Positions 46,440 to 57,913 are shown, counted from the first letter of the stretch. The stretch is 64,000 nucleotides of DNA from Blasia pusilla (GCA_050084515.1 CM114273.1:28830001-28894000); one strand, 5' to 3'. The notes: a model not told the origin generated them from the letters alone. A program made the numbers and translations.

Positions 46440-47370
46440 TTTTGTGGGCGTCAAAATAGCCGCCGAGATGGATACTCGATCAAAATGATGATTATTGTCG
46501 CAATAGCCGCCACCATAATCGAAATAGCCGCCGTTGTAGATTACTCGTTTCCTGAGAGGTGATTCTACTCAGAATAGCCGGGAAAATATCCGCCGTTGTA
46601 GTTAATTTGATTTCCTGAGATCTAAGCCTCCTCAAAGTATAGCCGCCGAATTAGCTGCCGTGGTAGTTTTGTAGTTATCCTGAGAGGGTCGCCTTCTCAA
46701 ATTAGCCTCCGAATTAGCCGCCGTTGTAGTATTATTGTTGTCTTGAGAGTTGAGCCTAGTCATAAGAGTGGTCGACTTAGCCGCATTTGTAATTGATTTC
46801 CTTCCTTGAGACCTTAGCCTACTGAGAATAACCACCGAAATAGCCGCCGTTGTTGTTGTTTTGTTTTCATGAGAGGCGAGCCAACTCAGAATAGCCTCCA
46901 AATTAGCCGCCGTTGTAGTTGTTATGTTCTCTTCAGAGGTGAGCTAACTCAGAATAGTCACCGAATTAGCCACCGTTGTAGATGGCTAACTTTCAATAGA
47001 GGTGAGCCAACTCAGAATAGCCGCCAAATTAGCCGCCGTTGAAGTTGTTTTGGTTTCGGGAGATATTGGGCTACTTCGACTAGCCTCCGAAATAGCCGCC
47101 GTTGTAGTAATATTGTTCTCTTCAAAGGTTAGGCTACTCAGAGTATCCTCCGTTGTAGTTGTTCGTACTCCTGATAGATGAGCCTACTCAAAGTTGTTGC
47201 CGTTGCAGTAAGAGGTGATAGTAGTCAGAATAGCCGCCTAGATAGCAGCCATTGCAGTTGTTTTGTACTCCTGAAAGGCCTTCCTACTTTGAATAGCCGC
47301 CGTTGCAGTTGTTTTGTACTTCTCAGAGGTTAGCCTACATACAGTAGCCGCCGTAGTGGATATTTGGATG
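46440..47370 (-). repeat. Left-arm array, ~63 bp units with TAGCCGCC core
   Basis: About 15 diverged units carry 'AATAGCCGCCGTTGTAGTTGTT' in parts, then a 'CTCCTGAGAGGTGAGCC' block and 'TACTCAGAATAGCC'. The core TAGCCGCC is the reverse complement of the GGCGGCTA core found in the right part of the element. So the two arms carry the core in opposite directions. Units differ by many substitutions, which suggests an old array. Confidence 0.85.
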
Positions 47371-47399
47371 ACATAATGTAAGTCTTCATTTTGCGATTT

Positions 47400-50300
47400 G
47401 TATTGGCGTGGCGTAGTCATCAGCCGCTGTGAAAGTTAGATTCATTAACAACCCTGGCTCATCATGTGCAGTAAGGAGGCATGCCGAGCGGATACAATTG
47501 AAGCAAGTGTTCATAACCGATGAGTTTGAGTTTTCACTAGATTGTTCTTTGCTCGCTGAATTATAGAGCGAAGCATTGCGCACGCAACAAGAAATGGTAT
47601 CGGCTTAGAATATGTAGATTTGGCGCAAAGATCAGAGGCAAAGGCCTTCCTATTTTCCATGAGGACAAACCCTCTAGCGGTTCGAAGACTTCAAGAAATG
47701 GACCGGATCCTAAGAGGGAGGATACTCTTGTGAAGAAATGTAGTTTTGTACACCATGGTATTAACAACATGTCTGACACCGGAGGATTGGAGGAAAGTAT
47801 TCAAGAATATTCAATGGCTGCTAATCACAGTGGAAAGAAGTCGCATGATGTTAGGGGGAGCACGGCGGTTAATGTCAACGAAGTTGCAGTTAATGTGTGT
47901 GGATCCTCGGTTGGAGATATTGGCGGACATAGTGAAGAATTTCAAGACCCACGTATCTCGAGGCTTGCATGTGGAATGGGGATCTCGTGGAGACCTCAAC
48001 ATAGTAAGAGGCCGAACCAGCCAATTTTCAAGAATTCTTTCTCAGAACCTAGTGTAAGCTTAGACGTTCCCACGGAGAAAAGGAGAAAGAGTGGTGAAGC
48101 GAGAGTCCCCACCGCCAGGAATGGGGCATGTGGTCAATTTGCTAGGTACATACTTTCAAGGAAGGAGAATGGTACATCATGTAAAGATGAAGTTTGTGAG
48201 TGGAGGGTCCGTTGCCAACGACATAAAAGTACAAGCCTATGTGAGATAACGGTGTGTAATTTGGAACACACTTGTCCGGGACACATTCATACATGGAGGG
48301 ATCCTACCCACAAGGCAAAGTGGTTATCAATGGTATTAGCAGATAGGGTTGTAAACCAACCAAACATCCCTCAGAGGTAGCCTTGTAGAAGTCCTTGCGC
48401 AGACGTACAAGAAGCGAACAACTTACTTTCCTGCATGGAGATGCAAAGAAATATGTCGGGATTGGATGAATGGAGATGAACGAGCAGGTTTCCATTTGAT
48501 TCCTTCTTTTATACAGGCAGTAAAGGAAGCCGACCCCTTTGCCACCGCTGCTTGGGATGTTTGGAATTTAGAATCTGCGATCTTCAAGAGGCTATTTATT
48601 TGTCCATCAACCATGAAGAACATCATTCCTTATGTGCAAAAGGTAGTTGGCTTGGATGCATGCCATACAAAGAATAGGAAGTATCCCATGCAGATTTTCA
48701 TTGCATCCATGTTGGATGGAAATGCCAATACGATCATTTTGGCATTTGGCATATCTCCTCGCGAGAACAATGAGGAATGGGAATGGTTTTGTGCACATCT
48801 GAAGAAAGCCATCCAACTTTAGATGATCACAGAATTGTTATTGTTTCAGATAGACAAAGGGCCTTTTACGCCCGTCGTATGCAATATTCCCCCAAAATAT
48901 ACATAGCATGTGTGCCCAACATTTGAGACAAAATGTTCGAACACGGTATGGAAAAGTTGCCGAAGGATTTTTCATTGCCTGCCTTTATGCCAGGACCAGG
49001 GAGAAGTAAGCAAACTATCCATTTCATTCTTCCTTACATTTTGCATATGGTAGTCTTGCATATTCAGTGAGGTGGAATATTGCATAGGCTGCGACTCATT
49101 TGGACTGCTCTTCTCTATAGGACGGCGGCTATTCACAGTAAAGACGATTGCTATTCTGTAAAGGATATTCACTGTTAGGACGGCTGCTATTTCCTATAGG
49201 CTATTCACTGTTAGGATGGCTGATAATTTGATACCTTGTTAGGAGGACGGAGGCTATTCACGAATACTTTGGTATGTAGATTCCAATCTTTTTAGGACGG
49301 CGGCTATTTTCAGCTAAATTGGCGTCTGAATTTGAACCCTTTGTGGACGGCGGCTAATGACAGATTATTTTTCTATTGCGCTATTCATAGTTATGCAGCG
49401 GCTAACAACGGCTAACAACCATTGAGGAACTTGTTTTCCAGGTATGACATGTGGATTAACGAATTGGAAAGGCACCATATTCAACAAATAGCTGATGCAG
49501 CCTCATACATACGAGAGATAGGACCAGAGAAGTTTGCGAGGTGTGCATTCCCTTTGCCACGCTATGGCAAAGTGAGTTCAAATCTTGTAGAGGTCATAAA
49601 TTCCGCCATCAAACCTATCAGGGAGGGACCTCCACTTGTCATTGCTCGTGAGTTGTGGAATTACATGATGAAAACTTACGCAGCAAGAAAAGTAGAGGCA
49701 TGTCACCCAGAGAAGTTCTCCAACAAACTGACTACTTATGCACTTATTCGTTATCGAGAGAATCAAGCCAACTGTCAAAGTTTTGATGTACTAGCCTCAG
49801 ATGCAACAAATGCACTTGTGACTTCCACAAGTAGTGCACACCAATTTCATGTCCGCTTGCATCCTGAGTGCAGTTGTTCATGCCTAGAGTTCCAAGATAC
49901 TTGTTGGCCATGTACGCATGTAATGGCTTGGGATGTCATTACTGGAATGGACTCACAAAAACTTGTTGATCCTATCTGGACCAATGACTTCATAAGAAAG
50001 ATCTACAAAAGCAGTATACCGGTTGTGAAGAGTGATGAACTTATACCATCTTGGGACTGCCGACCTCCCCTTCCTGCAGTTCGGCGTGGTAGACATCGTT
50101 ATGTGCGCATTCCTGGTGGAAGAGGTGGCGAGATGCGAAGAGGACAAGGAGGTGGTGAAGAGATTTCTTATCCTGTACATGAAGAGTTTGTGAATGAAGA
50201 TGATGTTGGGAGTGGCAGCATGAGTATATCCCCAAATGAGGTCCGTTAGGTATTCATAACGGGCGTAGGGCACCAACGACAAGGGTTGCCCTGACTTTGT

Positions 50301-50821
50301 TGAAAGACGTTGTGGCCATTGTGCACTTCAAGGGCATAATCGGAAAACGTGCCAAGTCTTTGAAAGCGGACCAACTTGTAGGGGAGATCTATATCTCGAT
50401 GTCCCAAAGACGAAGACGCCCCGATGCAAGTCGGTTTGTAGCAGAGTATGGAAATCGAGTAGGCTTTACTCAGAGTGGAAAGTTTATATTCCCAAGTGAC
50501 TAGAGCAGATACTCTGAAGAACTTAATGTAAAGGGTAGTGTTGTATCTGGGGGAAATTTGGTGCAGTCTACCATGGAGAATGTTTCCACTCCTATGGATC
50601 TTGGTAATAGCATACCAAAACGTCTAGTATTTCCGAGTGTTTCTCTTGTTTATGGGAAGTCTGAATCTGATGAAGAGTCTGATGACTGTGAGGAGAAAAA
50701 AATTGGCATATCCTTGGTAGAACTTGGTACTGATTCCCTGTGGAACCCAGAGGAAGAAGCATTTTATATTAGCTTGGCAGAGGAAGCTGCTAAAGAATGT
50801 CGATTAGAAAGAAATTTATAA
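47400..50821 (+). pseudogene. MURA-type MULE transposase, broken
   Basis: A possible N-terminal exon begins near 47400 (a 'LKQVFITDEFEFSL' block). A MuDR-type DNA-binding region follows (CEWRVRCQRH ... HTCPGH, about 48190-48280). The catalytic core has GLDACHTK (first D, 48651), IVSDRQRAF (second D, about 48850) and SSNLVEVIN (the E, about 49590). A SWIM zinc motif CSCLEF...CWPCTH follows (49870-49920). A CCHC knuckle CGHCALQGHNRKTC lies at about 50310-50355. One-base frameshifts near 48377 and 48823 and a TGA at about 48927 break the core, and the knuckle is in another frame. An intron at about 49006-49441 contains several GGCGGCTA repeats. An acidic C-terminus ends at 50821. Confidence 0.88.
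49006..49441 (+). repeat. Transposase intron filled with GGCGGCTA repeats
   Basis: The donor GAA|GTAAGC and the acceptor TTTTCCAG are good. The interior has at least five copies of GGCGGCTA or close variants, often followed by TTCACAG or TTTTCAG. The exons on both sides lack the core. The phase across the intron does not fit perfectly, in line with the other frame damage. Confidence 0.65.
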
Positions 50822-51108
50822 ACTCATGGAATTGTCATATGTAGCCCATTTGTTTCTTGGTGTGCAAAATTCTGATATTTGATATTTGTTCATGTTGGAA
50901 TGCAAAGTATGTTCTCAGTGACGTATTAAAGTTCACAAACCATAATGGACCAAACCCTTCCTGGTTCAAGAAGAAACACGTTTGGAGTGACGCCTATTCT
51001 CCATGACTGGTAATCACAGGCCGAGAACTAAATCACCAAACGCTATACCTCGCTCTTTCTGAGGCTTTTGTTTGTTTAACTCCCTTCCCTCCCTCTCCTC
51101 CCTTCTCG
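50822..51108. other. Spacer after the transposase
   Basis: Non-coding DNA between the transposase end and the next array. A polyadenylation site is expected here but cannot be placed. Confidence 0.4.
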
Positions 51109-51600
51109 GATGAAGCCCGGCGTATATTCTCTGGACGGCTGCTATTCACAGGCCCGGCGGCTACTCTTGGGACGGCGGCTATTCATAGGCTCGGCGGCTA
51201 CTCTCAGGAGGGCGGCTATTCACAGGCCCGGAGGCTACTCTCGGGATGGCTGCTAATCACAGGCCCGGCGGCTACTCTCTGGACGGCGGCTATTCACAAG
51301 CCCGGCGGCTACTCGGGGGGCGGGTATTCGGGCGGGCGGCTATTCACAAGCCTGGGCGGCTACTGGCGGCTCTCGGACGGCGGCTATTCACAGAGCCTGG
51401 CGGCTACTCGGACGGGCGGCGGCTATTCACTGCCTTTTGGCGGCTACTCTCGGACGGCGGCGGCTATTCACAGCCCGGCGGCTACCCTCTCTCTTCCGGG
51501 CCGGCGGCTAATCACGGCGGCGAGAATTTTTCAAGGCGATTTTTTTGCTTATCAATTTTCCAGCGGCTATTCTGACGGGCGGCTAATCACACCCTCCCTC
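51109..51600 (+). repeat. GGCGGCTA array, ~38-40 bp composite units
   Basis: Alternating sub-units 'GGACGGCGGCTATTCACAG' and 'GCCCGGCGGCTACTCTCGG' follow each other about ten times with length variation. The repeat is strongly GC-rich and has one strand polarity. Confidence 0.9.
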
Positions 51601-53585
51601 TCCTTCCATTTTATAATTTTCGGCTTCACCTCCCCTCTCCTCCCTTCATGTTTGCTCCATTCCCTACCTTATTTTTCTCCCTCCCTCTTTTTTTTTTTAG
51701 GTCCCACCCTTCATTTCTCTCCCATTCCCAGTTTTTCCTCCTGCCCTCTTCCTCGGCTTTTTTTCCTCTCCTCCCTTCATGTTTTCCCCATTCCCTCCTT
51801 TATTTCTCCCTCTCCTTCCATTTTATTTTCTTCTCACCCTCCTCTCTCCCTTCATGTTTCCATTCCTGCTTAATTTTCCCTCCCCTTCCTTATTTTCCTC
51901 CTTCTTCTTCTTTGTTTTCCTCTCCACCCTTCATTTCTCTTCCATTCCTAGTTTTTCCTCCCTCTTCTTCAACTTTTTCCTCTCCTCCTTCATGTTTCCT
52001 AATTCCTGCTTAATCTTTCCTCCCCTTCCTTATTTTTCCTCCCTCTTCTTCATTTTTTTTCCTTTTCATTTCTCTTCCATTCCTAGTTTTTCCTCCTCTT
52101 CTTCTTTTTTTCTCTGGACCTTCATGTTTCCCTAATCACACCCTCCCTCTCCTTCCATTTTATGTTCTTCTTCACCCTCCCTCTCCTCCCTTCATGTTTG
52201 CTCCATTCCCTACCTTATTTTTTTCTCCCTCCTCCCTTCTTCATTTCTCTCACTCCTTCATTGCTTAATCTTTCCTCCCATTCCTTATTTTTCCCTCCTT
52301 CATTTTGTTTCCTCTTCCTCAATTTTCTTCCATTCCTCCTCCTCTTCACTTTTTTTCTCCCCTTCATGTTTTCCCCATTCCCTCCTTTATTTCTCCCTCT
52401 CCTTCCATTTTATTTTCTTCTACACCCTCCCTCTCCTCCCTTCATGTTTCCTACATTCCCTGCTTAATTTTTCCCTCCCCTTCCTTATTTTTCCTCCTTC
52501 TTCTTCTTTGTTTTTCCTCTCCACCCTTCATTTCTCTTCCATTCCTAGTTTTTCCTCCCTCTTCTTCAACTTTTTTCCTCTCCTCCCTTCATGTTTCCTA
52601 CATTCCCTGCTTAATCTTTCCCTCCCCTTCCTTATTTTTCCTCCCTCTTCTTCATTTTGTTTCCTCTCCACCCTTCATTTCTCTTCCATTCCTAGTTTTT
52701 CCTCCCTCTTCTTCGACTTTTTTCCTCTCCTCCCTTCATGTTCTCTCCATTCCCTCCTCTCCCTTTTTTTTCCTCCTCTTCCTTATCTTTCCTCCCTTAA
52801 CCCCTTCATTTTTTTCCTCTCCTCCCTGCATGTTTCCTCCATTCCCTCCTTTATTTTTCCCTTCCCTTCCTTATTTTTCCTCCCTCTTCTTCATTTTTTT
52901 TCCTCTTCTCCATCCATGTTCTCTCCATTCCCTCCTTTATTTTTCCTCTCCTCCATTCCTTCACTATTCTTAACCCCTTCAAACTTTTTCCTGTCCTCCC
53001 TCCATTTTCCTACATTCACTGCTTAATTTTTCCCTCCCCTTCCTTATTTTTCTTCCCTCTTCTTCATTTTTTTTCCTCTCCTCCCTTCATTTCTCTTCCA
53101 TTCATAGTTTTTCCTCCCTCTCCTCCATTCCTTCACTATTCTTAACCCCTTCAAACTTTGTCCCTCCCCTTCCTTATTTTTCCTCCATCTTGTTAATTTT
53201 TTTTCCTCTTCTCCCTTCATGTTTTCTCCATTCCCTCCTTTATTTTCAGATCCCCTTCCTTATTTTTCCTCTCCCTTCATGTTTTCCTCCATTCCTTGTT
53301 TTTCCTCTCCTCTAGTCATTTCTCCTCCATTCCTTGTTTTTCCTCTCCTCTAATCATTCTCCTCCATTCCTTCACTAATGTGAACCCCCTCAACTGTTGT
53401 TCTCTCCTCCCTTCATGTTTCCTCCCCCCAGCGACTAATTTCCTCCCTCTCCATCATTTTTTTTTTCTCCGCCCTCTCCTTCCTCAATTTTCTCCTCCCT
53501 CCCCACCGTAGTTTTTCCACCCTCTTCTTCCTTTTTTTTCCTCTCCTTTCCTCAATTTGCAGATACCTTCATCCCCTTCCCTCAA
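51601..53585 (+). repeat. ~2 kb polypyrimidine minisatellite, ~150 bp period
   Basis: The plus strand is almost purely C and T, broken by short words such as CATG, CATTTC and TAATTT. Higher-order units start 'CCTCTCCACCCTTCATTTCTC', clearest at 52516 and 52663, giving a period of about 147 bp. Long open frames here are an artefact of the composition. Such strand asymmetry favours triplex formation. Confidence 0.9.
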
Positions 53586-53589
53586 AATT

Positions 53590-53775
53590 TAGCCGATGGT
53601 ACAGAAGTGCGGCTAAGGGAGTTAGGCCGGCCTGCGGCTACGGTGTGCAGAAAGGACTCAAGCCGGCCTGCGGCTATTCTCTGGACAGAAGGGAGTCAAG
53701 CCGGCCTGCGGCTACGGTGCGGAGAAGGCACTCAAGCCGGCCTGCGGCTATAGTGCGTACTAGGGGACGGGCTGC
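53590..53775 (+). repeat. Short array, ~45 bp units with CCTGCGGCTA
   Basis: Four units follow 'CAAGCCGGCCTGCGGCTA', then 'CGGTG' or 'TTCTCTGGAC', then 'AGAAGG'. It uses the same core as the other arrays with different flanking letters. Confidence 0.85.
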
Positions 53776-54174
53776 CGTCTAGGTATGTAAATCGACCTTG
53801 GATATTGAATAGAAACCGGGAATGCATGCGCGCGAGTGGTGGACGGGCAGGCAGGGCTAGGATGTGAGGCCAATTTTTAGATTCAGATTTGAGATTTCAA
53901 ATATTAGGTCAATTTTCAGATTTCACATTTCAGATTTGAGGGTGATGAAGGTCGAATGTGCTCTTGGGCCGCTTGCGATTGCAGGATGAAGCGGCGGCTT
54001 GTGCGGATTGGGGACGAGCTTTTCGGCAGATTTGCGAATCTGAGAGGGACGGCTATCCTCTTGGGCGGATTGCGATTGTGGAGCTCTGGCGGCTAATGTG
54101 TGGATTTCGGACACTAGGGTCTCAAGTGCAGCCCGCGGCAGGTTTGAGGTCAATTTTATGTCATTTGAAGTGAA
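53776..54174. other. Spacer with GGCGGCT words, no gene
   Basis: It contains a short 'TTCAGATTTGAG'-type repeat near 53880-53940 and a few GGCGGCT words. Open frames on both strands at 53923-54213 lack motifs. Confidence 0.4.
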
Positions 54175-54775
54175 ATGCCGGGCTTGGGGCTCCTTTAGGT
54201 CAATTTGAAGCAATCTGCTGTGGCAGATTTACCTTGGTGTTGCGGGCTTGGACGTAGGAGGGTAGATGCCTCGTTAGGAACATGCAAGATGATAGAAATT
54301 AGCCACAACCGGCGGCTAATTTGAAGATAGAAGAAATCAGCCGCAGCCGGCGGCTGATTTCAAGATGGTAGAAATCAGCCGCAGCCGGCGGCTAATTTGA
54401 AGATGGTAGAAATTAGCCCCAGGCGGCAGCTAATTTCAAGATGGACGTAGGAGCTGCTGCCGGCGGCTAATTTCCAGATGCTCGAAATTTGCCGGGCTTG
54501 GGGTTTCAGTTATTTCTCCTTTAGGTCAATTTGAAGCAATCTGCTGTGGCACATTTACAGGTGTTGCGGGCTTGACGCAGCGGTAGATGCCTCGTTAGTA
54601 ACACGCAAGATGGTAGAAATTAGCCGCAGCCGGCGGCTAATTTGAAGATAGAAGAAATCAGCCGCAGCCGGCGGCTAATTTGAAGATGGTAGAAATTAGC
54701 CCCAGGCGGCGGCTAATTTCAAGATGGACGTAGGAGCCGCTGCCGGCGGCTAATTTCCAGATGCTCAAAATTTGC
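54175..54775 (+). repeat. ~300 bp tandem duplication containing hairpin units
   Basis: Unit 1 (about 54175-54484) and unit 2 (54485-54775) share 'CTCCTTTAGGTCAATTTGAA', 'TCTGCTGTGGCA', 'GTAGATGCCTCGTTAG' and four hairpin sub-repeats in the same order. Only small differences separate them, so this duplication is much younger than the left-arm array. Confidence 0.88.
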
Positions 54776-55030
54776 CCCAGGTGGTGGCTACTTTAAAGAT
54801 TGAGATATTAGCCGCAGCCGGCGGCTATTTTCTAGATGGTAGAAATTAGCCGCAGCCGGCGGCTAATTTCTAGATTGTAGACTTCTTGGAGTTCGGGAGT
54901 GTTCATGCAGCCGGCGGCTATTTTCTTGATGGTAGAAATTAGCCGCAGCGGGCGGCTAATTTCTAGATTGTAGACTTCTTGGAGTTCGGGAGTTTTCATG
55001 CAGCCGGCGGTTAATTCATACAGCCGTTCA
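54290..55030. repeat. Array of palindromic TTAGCCGC...GCGGCTAA units
   Basis: The typical core is AAATTAGCCGC-AGCCG-GCGGCTAATTT, an 11 bp perfect inverted repeat around five bases. It is joined by 'CAAGATGGTAGA' or 'CTAGATTGTAGACTTCTTGG'. About twelve copies occur, some with single changes that spoil one arm. Confidence 0.9.
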
Positions 55031-55047
55031 TGGTGACATTATCCTAG

Positions 55048-55406
55048 ATGCGAGGCCTACGGGGACGTCAACTCTTCAATTTCGTGGTGATCAATGAGAT
55101 CTCTTGCGAGTGGTTATGTGGCTCTTGGCTTATATTTCGGAGATTGATTCGCAGGAAAAATGTCTCCAAATATTCCGGAGAGATGACTCAAAAGCGGTTC
55201 ATTCTGCTGCGCTTTCACCGTTACTTTCCTTGCTGGTTCCTAACGTCACGCGGATGTACTCTTCTGCCGTGGAGAATGCTGCACTAATAGGTCTTTTCCG
55301 CTCACTACTATCTCTCAAGGGGAACGGTGAGGATGGGAAGGATAGGCAGTTGAGAGAAGGCAGGGCATCTTGTTTGTGTTGTATTTGCATCACTCACTAC
55401 ATATGA
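55048..55406 (+). pseudogene. Possible captured exon fragment
   Basis: A 100-codon frame (55104-55406) encodes an even, helix-prone text with 'QEKCLQIFRRDDSKAVHSAA', 'LSPLLSLLVPN' and 'ALIGLFRSLLSLKGNG'. It looks like true protein in contrast to the arrays around it, perhaps part of a helical-repeat protein. The frame just upstream is closed. I do not recognise the gene. Host exons carried inside MULEs (Pack-MULEs) are well known, so capture is a possible origin. Confidence 0.35.
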
Positions 55407-55470
55407 TTTATATGAATAAGACCAAGGAATGAAGAAATTTTGTGCAGGGTTGAGATTTCTTAAAATCCAT

Positions 55471-55520
55471 TCTCGTCACGCTTGGAGCGTGACGAGAGCG
55501 TGACTTTGGAGCGTCACGCT
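55471..55520. repeat. Double hairpin, 12 bp and 8 bp arms
   Basis: TCTCGTCACGCT (55471) pairs perfectly with AGCGTGACGAGA (55486) around TGG. AGCGTGAC (55497) then pairs with GTCACGCT (55513). The second overlaps the first by one base. The same CGTCACGC word is used four times. It could be a terminator-like or protein-binding structure. Confidence 0.85.
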
Positions 55521-55799
55521 TCCTGGAATAGCTAAAATATACCTCTGAACAGTTGGTTAGAATGCAGTCAGAATCACGTCATGACCCTTTCCGTTGCTCA
55601 CATGGAAGGCACTCTGTTGTTCTCTGTTGTTATCATCATCAGCCAAAAAGAAGGGGAAGAAGAAGAAAGGGGGACGTGTAAAGACTGCTGTGAATAAGGA
55701 GATACGCTTCACGGCTAGAGTTATGCTACTTCAATGCTAGATTGACCTCTGCAAAGGCTTCATTTGGGTAACTTCACTACCTTTTCTTCTATAGCCAAT

Positions 55800-56580
55800 G
55801 CCACTTGTCCTGAGCCTCCAGAAGATGCAATTTTTTCTTGGATTGCTCACAATCACCAGAAGTTCTGACCATCAAATTGTATATCGTCTGTGTTTGGGTG
55901 CAAAAATCTCACAGTACACTTAATTTCATTATCAGTGGTTTATGTAAATACACTGATAGATTTTTGGCATGGTCCAAGCTCTTGTAATGATTTTTCATCA
56001 AACTTTCCAACCACTTCTTACAAAGCAAGAACTTATTCTGTACTGACATTATGTGTATGCAGATGCTTGCAGCATTTACTGCTGATCACAAAATTGTGTA
56101 TCGTGAAACAATTTTCAATTCTGAGCTAGAGGTATGAGGGTTTTGCCTCTGCTTCTTTGTATGTTATACTTTCTAAGATAATTGGTACTTTCCTTTGTTT
56201 CATCTGCTCTTCTAATCTCTGGTATCGGCTAATATCAAGATGGTAGTAATTAGCGGCGGCTAACTTCAAGATGGTAGTAATTAGCAGCCGGCGGCTAATT
56301 TCAAGATGGAGTCGAGAGGGCCTTGACAACTTCTTTGTATTTTATTCTTTCGAGAAATCCGGTACTTTCCTTTGTTACTGTTTCTAACTGGGCAGGCGGC
56401 TATTTTCCTTATGAACTGGGATGACTGCTCACTCATGTAAGATGGGGACTCCAAAAGTGCCTGACATATCCAAAATTGTGTGGGACTTGTATCTTTTTCC
56501 CCCTGCACAGATTCACTCAAAGATTTTACATTTCAGAACATCACGTGGTGATTCTCGGCAATTGAAGCTGGACTATCGAC
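55800..56580 (+). pseudogene. Possible captured small exons
   Basis: A segment starting after TGTATGCAG (56062) and ending before GTATGAGG (56132) would be a 69 bp exon with 'TADHKIVYRETIFNSELE'. Another after CCTGCACAG (56509) ends before GTACAG near 56615. Upstream at about 55805 'EPPEDAIFSWIAHNH' reads as protein. The pieces could belong to one gene with the frame at 55104 or to the second MULE gene's 5' end. They are too short for firm identity. Confidence 0.3.
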
Positions 56581-56850
56581 CATAGGACCTGAACTTCCCT
56601 CTGCTAAAGCCTCAGGTACAGAGTCCTTGGGTTATTTGATTGGGGCAGATTTTGGGTTTTCATCTGCTCTTCTGATCTCTGGTATCGCCCTTAAGCAAAT
56701 GTAGTAATTAGCCGCAACCGGCGGCTAATTTCAAGATGCAGTTGAGAGGGCTTTGACAGTACTACTTTGTATTTTATTCTTTCTCAGAAATCCGGTACTT
56801 TCCTTTGTTATTGTTTCTAATTGGGCAGGCGGCTATTTTCCTTATCAACT
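56196..56850 (+). repeat. Two ~200 bp direct repeats with GGCGGCTA hairpins
   Basis: Copies at about 56196-56425 and 56655-56850 share 'TTTCATCTGCTCTTCT.ATC', the hairpin core, 'GAGAGGGC.TTGACA', 'TTTGTATTTTATTCTTTC' and 'GGGCAGGCGGCTATTTTCC'. The second ends directly before the first clear exon of the second gene. Confidence 0.85.
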
Positions 56851-57913
56851 GATGACTTAGATGTTGTCCTTGCAGGGACAACATCTAAGTCAAGCTATGG
56901 AAGCAGGGTTCCCATCAGAAGATGTCGTTTATCGGACAGACTTTGCTAGGTTGGAGGAAGATGTAGATAAGGACATGGCTGTTACCATGGGAGTCGCTGG
57001 AGTGTGGGAGGTGGATTGGACCGTCTGTGATAAGGATATGGTCATAAGCTTCTTGAGCACGTTCAACCCCGACACTTCAGAGGGGATGCTTCGACGAATC
57101 TACGGGCATACAATGTCAGAGTATGCGTTATGTATCTCTCCAGAACTCATAGCAAATGCTTTCCAATTCAATCACCTTGGCTCATTCTTATCTATGGAGC
57201 GCCAACATACTGATCAAGAGGAGCCAAGAATTTATTCCAAGTACCTCACCAAGCTGGACAAGAATAGCCACGGATACAAGCTAGGGTGTGTTGTGCCAGA
57301 AGAACTTTCGGGCACTACTATTACAATCGAATCGTTGCTTTCATATGAAAGCAAACCCGAGTGTGTCCCTGCAAGCATGTTATCAATGGCATGTCGGGCT
57401 TGGGAAGGGATTCCGGTGGATTGGGCAAGCTATGTCTCAGTGAAACTCATGCTTGATATCAGGCAAGTCCTACGACCAAGAGCCAAGAGAGAGAAAGTGA
57501 GAGAAAGCGGGGTTGGAGTTATTTTGACCATTCTCTTCAACCATGGTGATGATCCGACCTCACATGAGGTGATCAGAAAGTGCAGGCCACCCTAGTATCA
57601 GATCCGAAATTGAAAGGGAAGGCAAAGCTGAGTGGGACTCCACCGACCGAGCCCAAGAATCCTCGGAAGAGGACAATTGCAGGAAAGGAGGAGAGTGAGC
57701 CCAGAGACAAATCAGAGCGATTGCGCATAAAACTGAAGCTACCTACCAAAGACACTACAACAGGGAAGGCACAAACTTCAGATGATAGCGATGATTTCAT
57801 TGCTCAAAAGAAAATACCGAGAAATAAGAGTTCCTCACATGGAGCCGGGAAGGAGCTTCCACAATCGCAGATGAAGAATCCGAAGTCTCGGCCAAAAACC
57901 CAAGGAAAGAAGA

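Noticed and set aside
46632-46901. A minus-strand open frame of 89 codons with repeated 'TTTAA' residues
   Set aside because: It follows the ~63 bp tandem units of the left MULE arm. The periodic peptide mirrors the DNA repeat.
47746-48057. An alternative transposase N-terminal frame
   Set aside because: The other frame at 47730-48380 leads directly into the zinc-type DNA-binding motif, so it is the better reading.
51648-53511. Several long, F/S/P-rich open frames on the plus strand, up to 222 codons
   Set aside because: They are a by-product of the polypyrimidine minisatellite, which lacks purine-containing stop codons. The text is only F, S, P and L with no domain.
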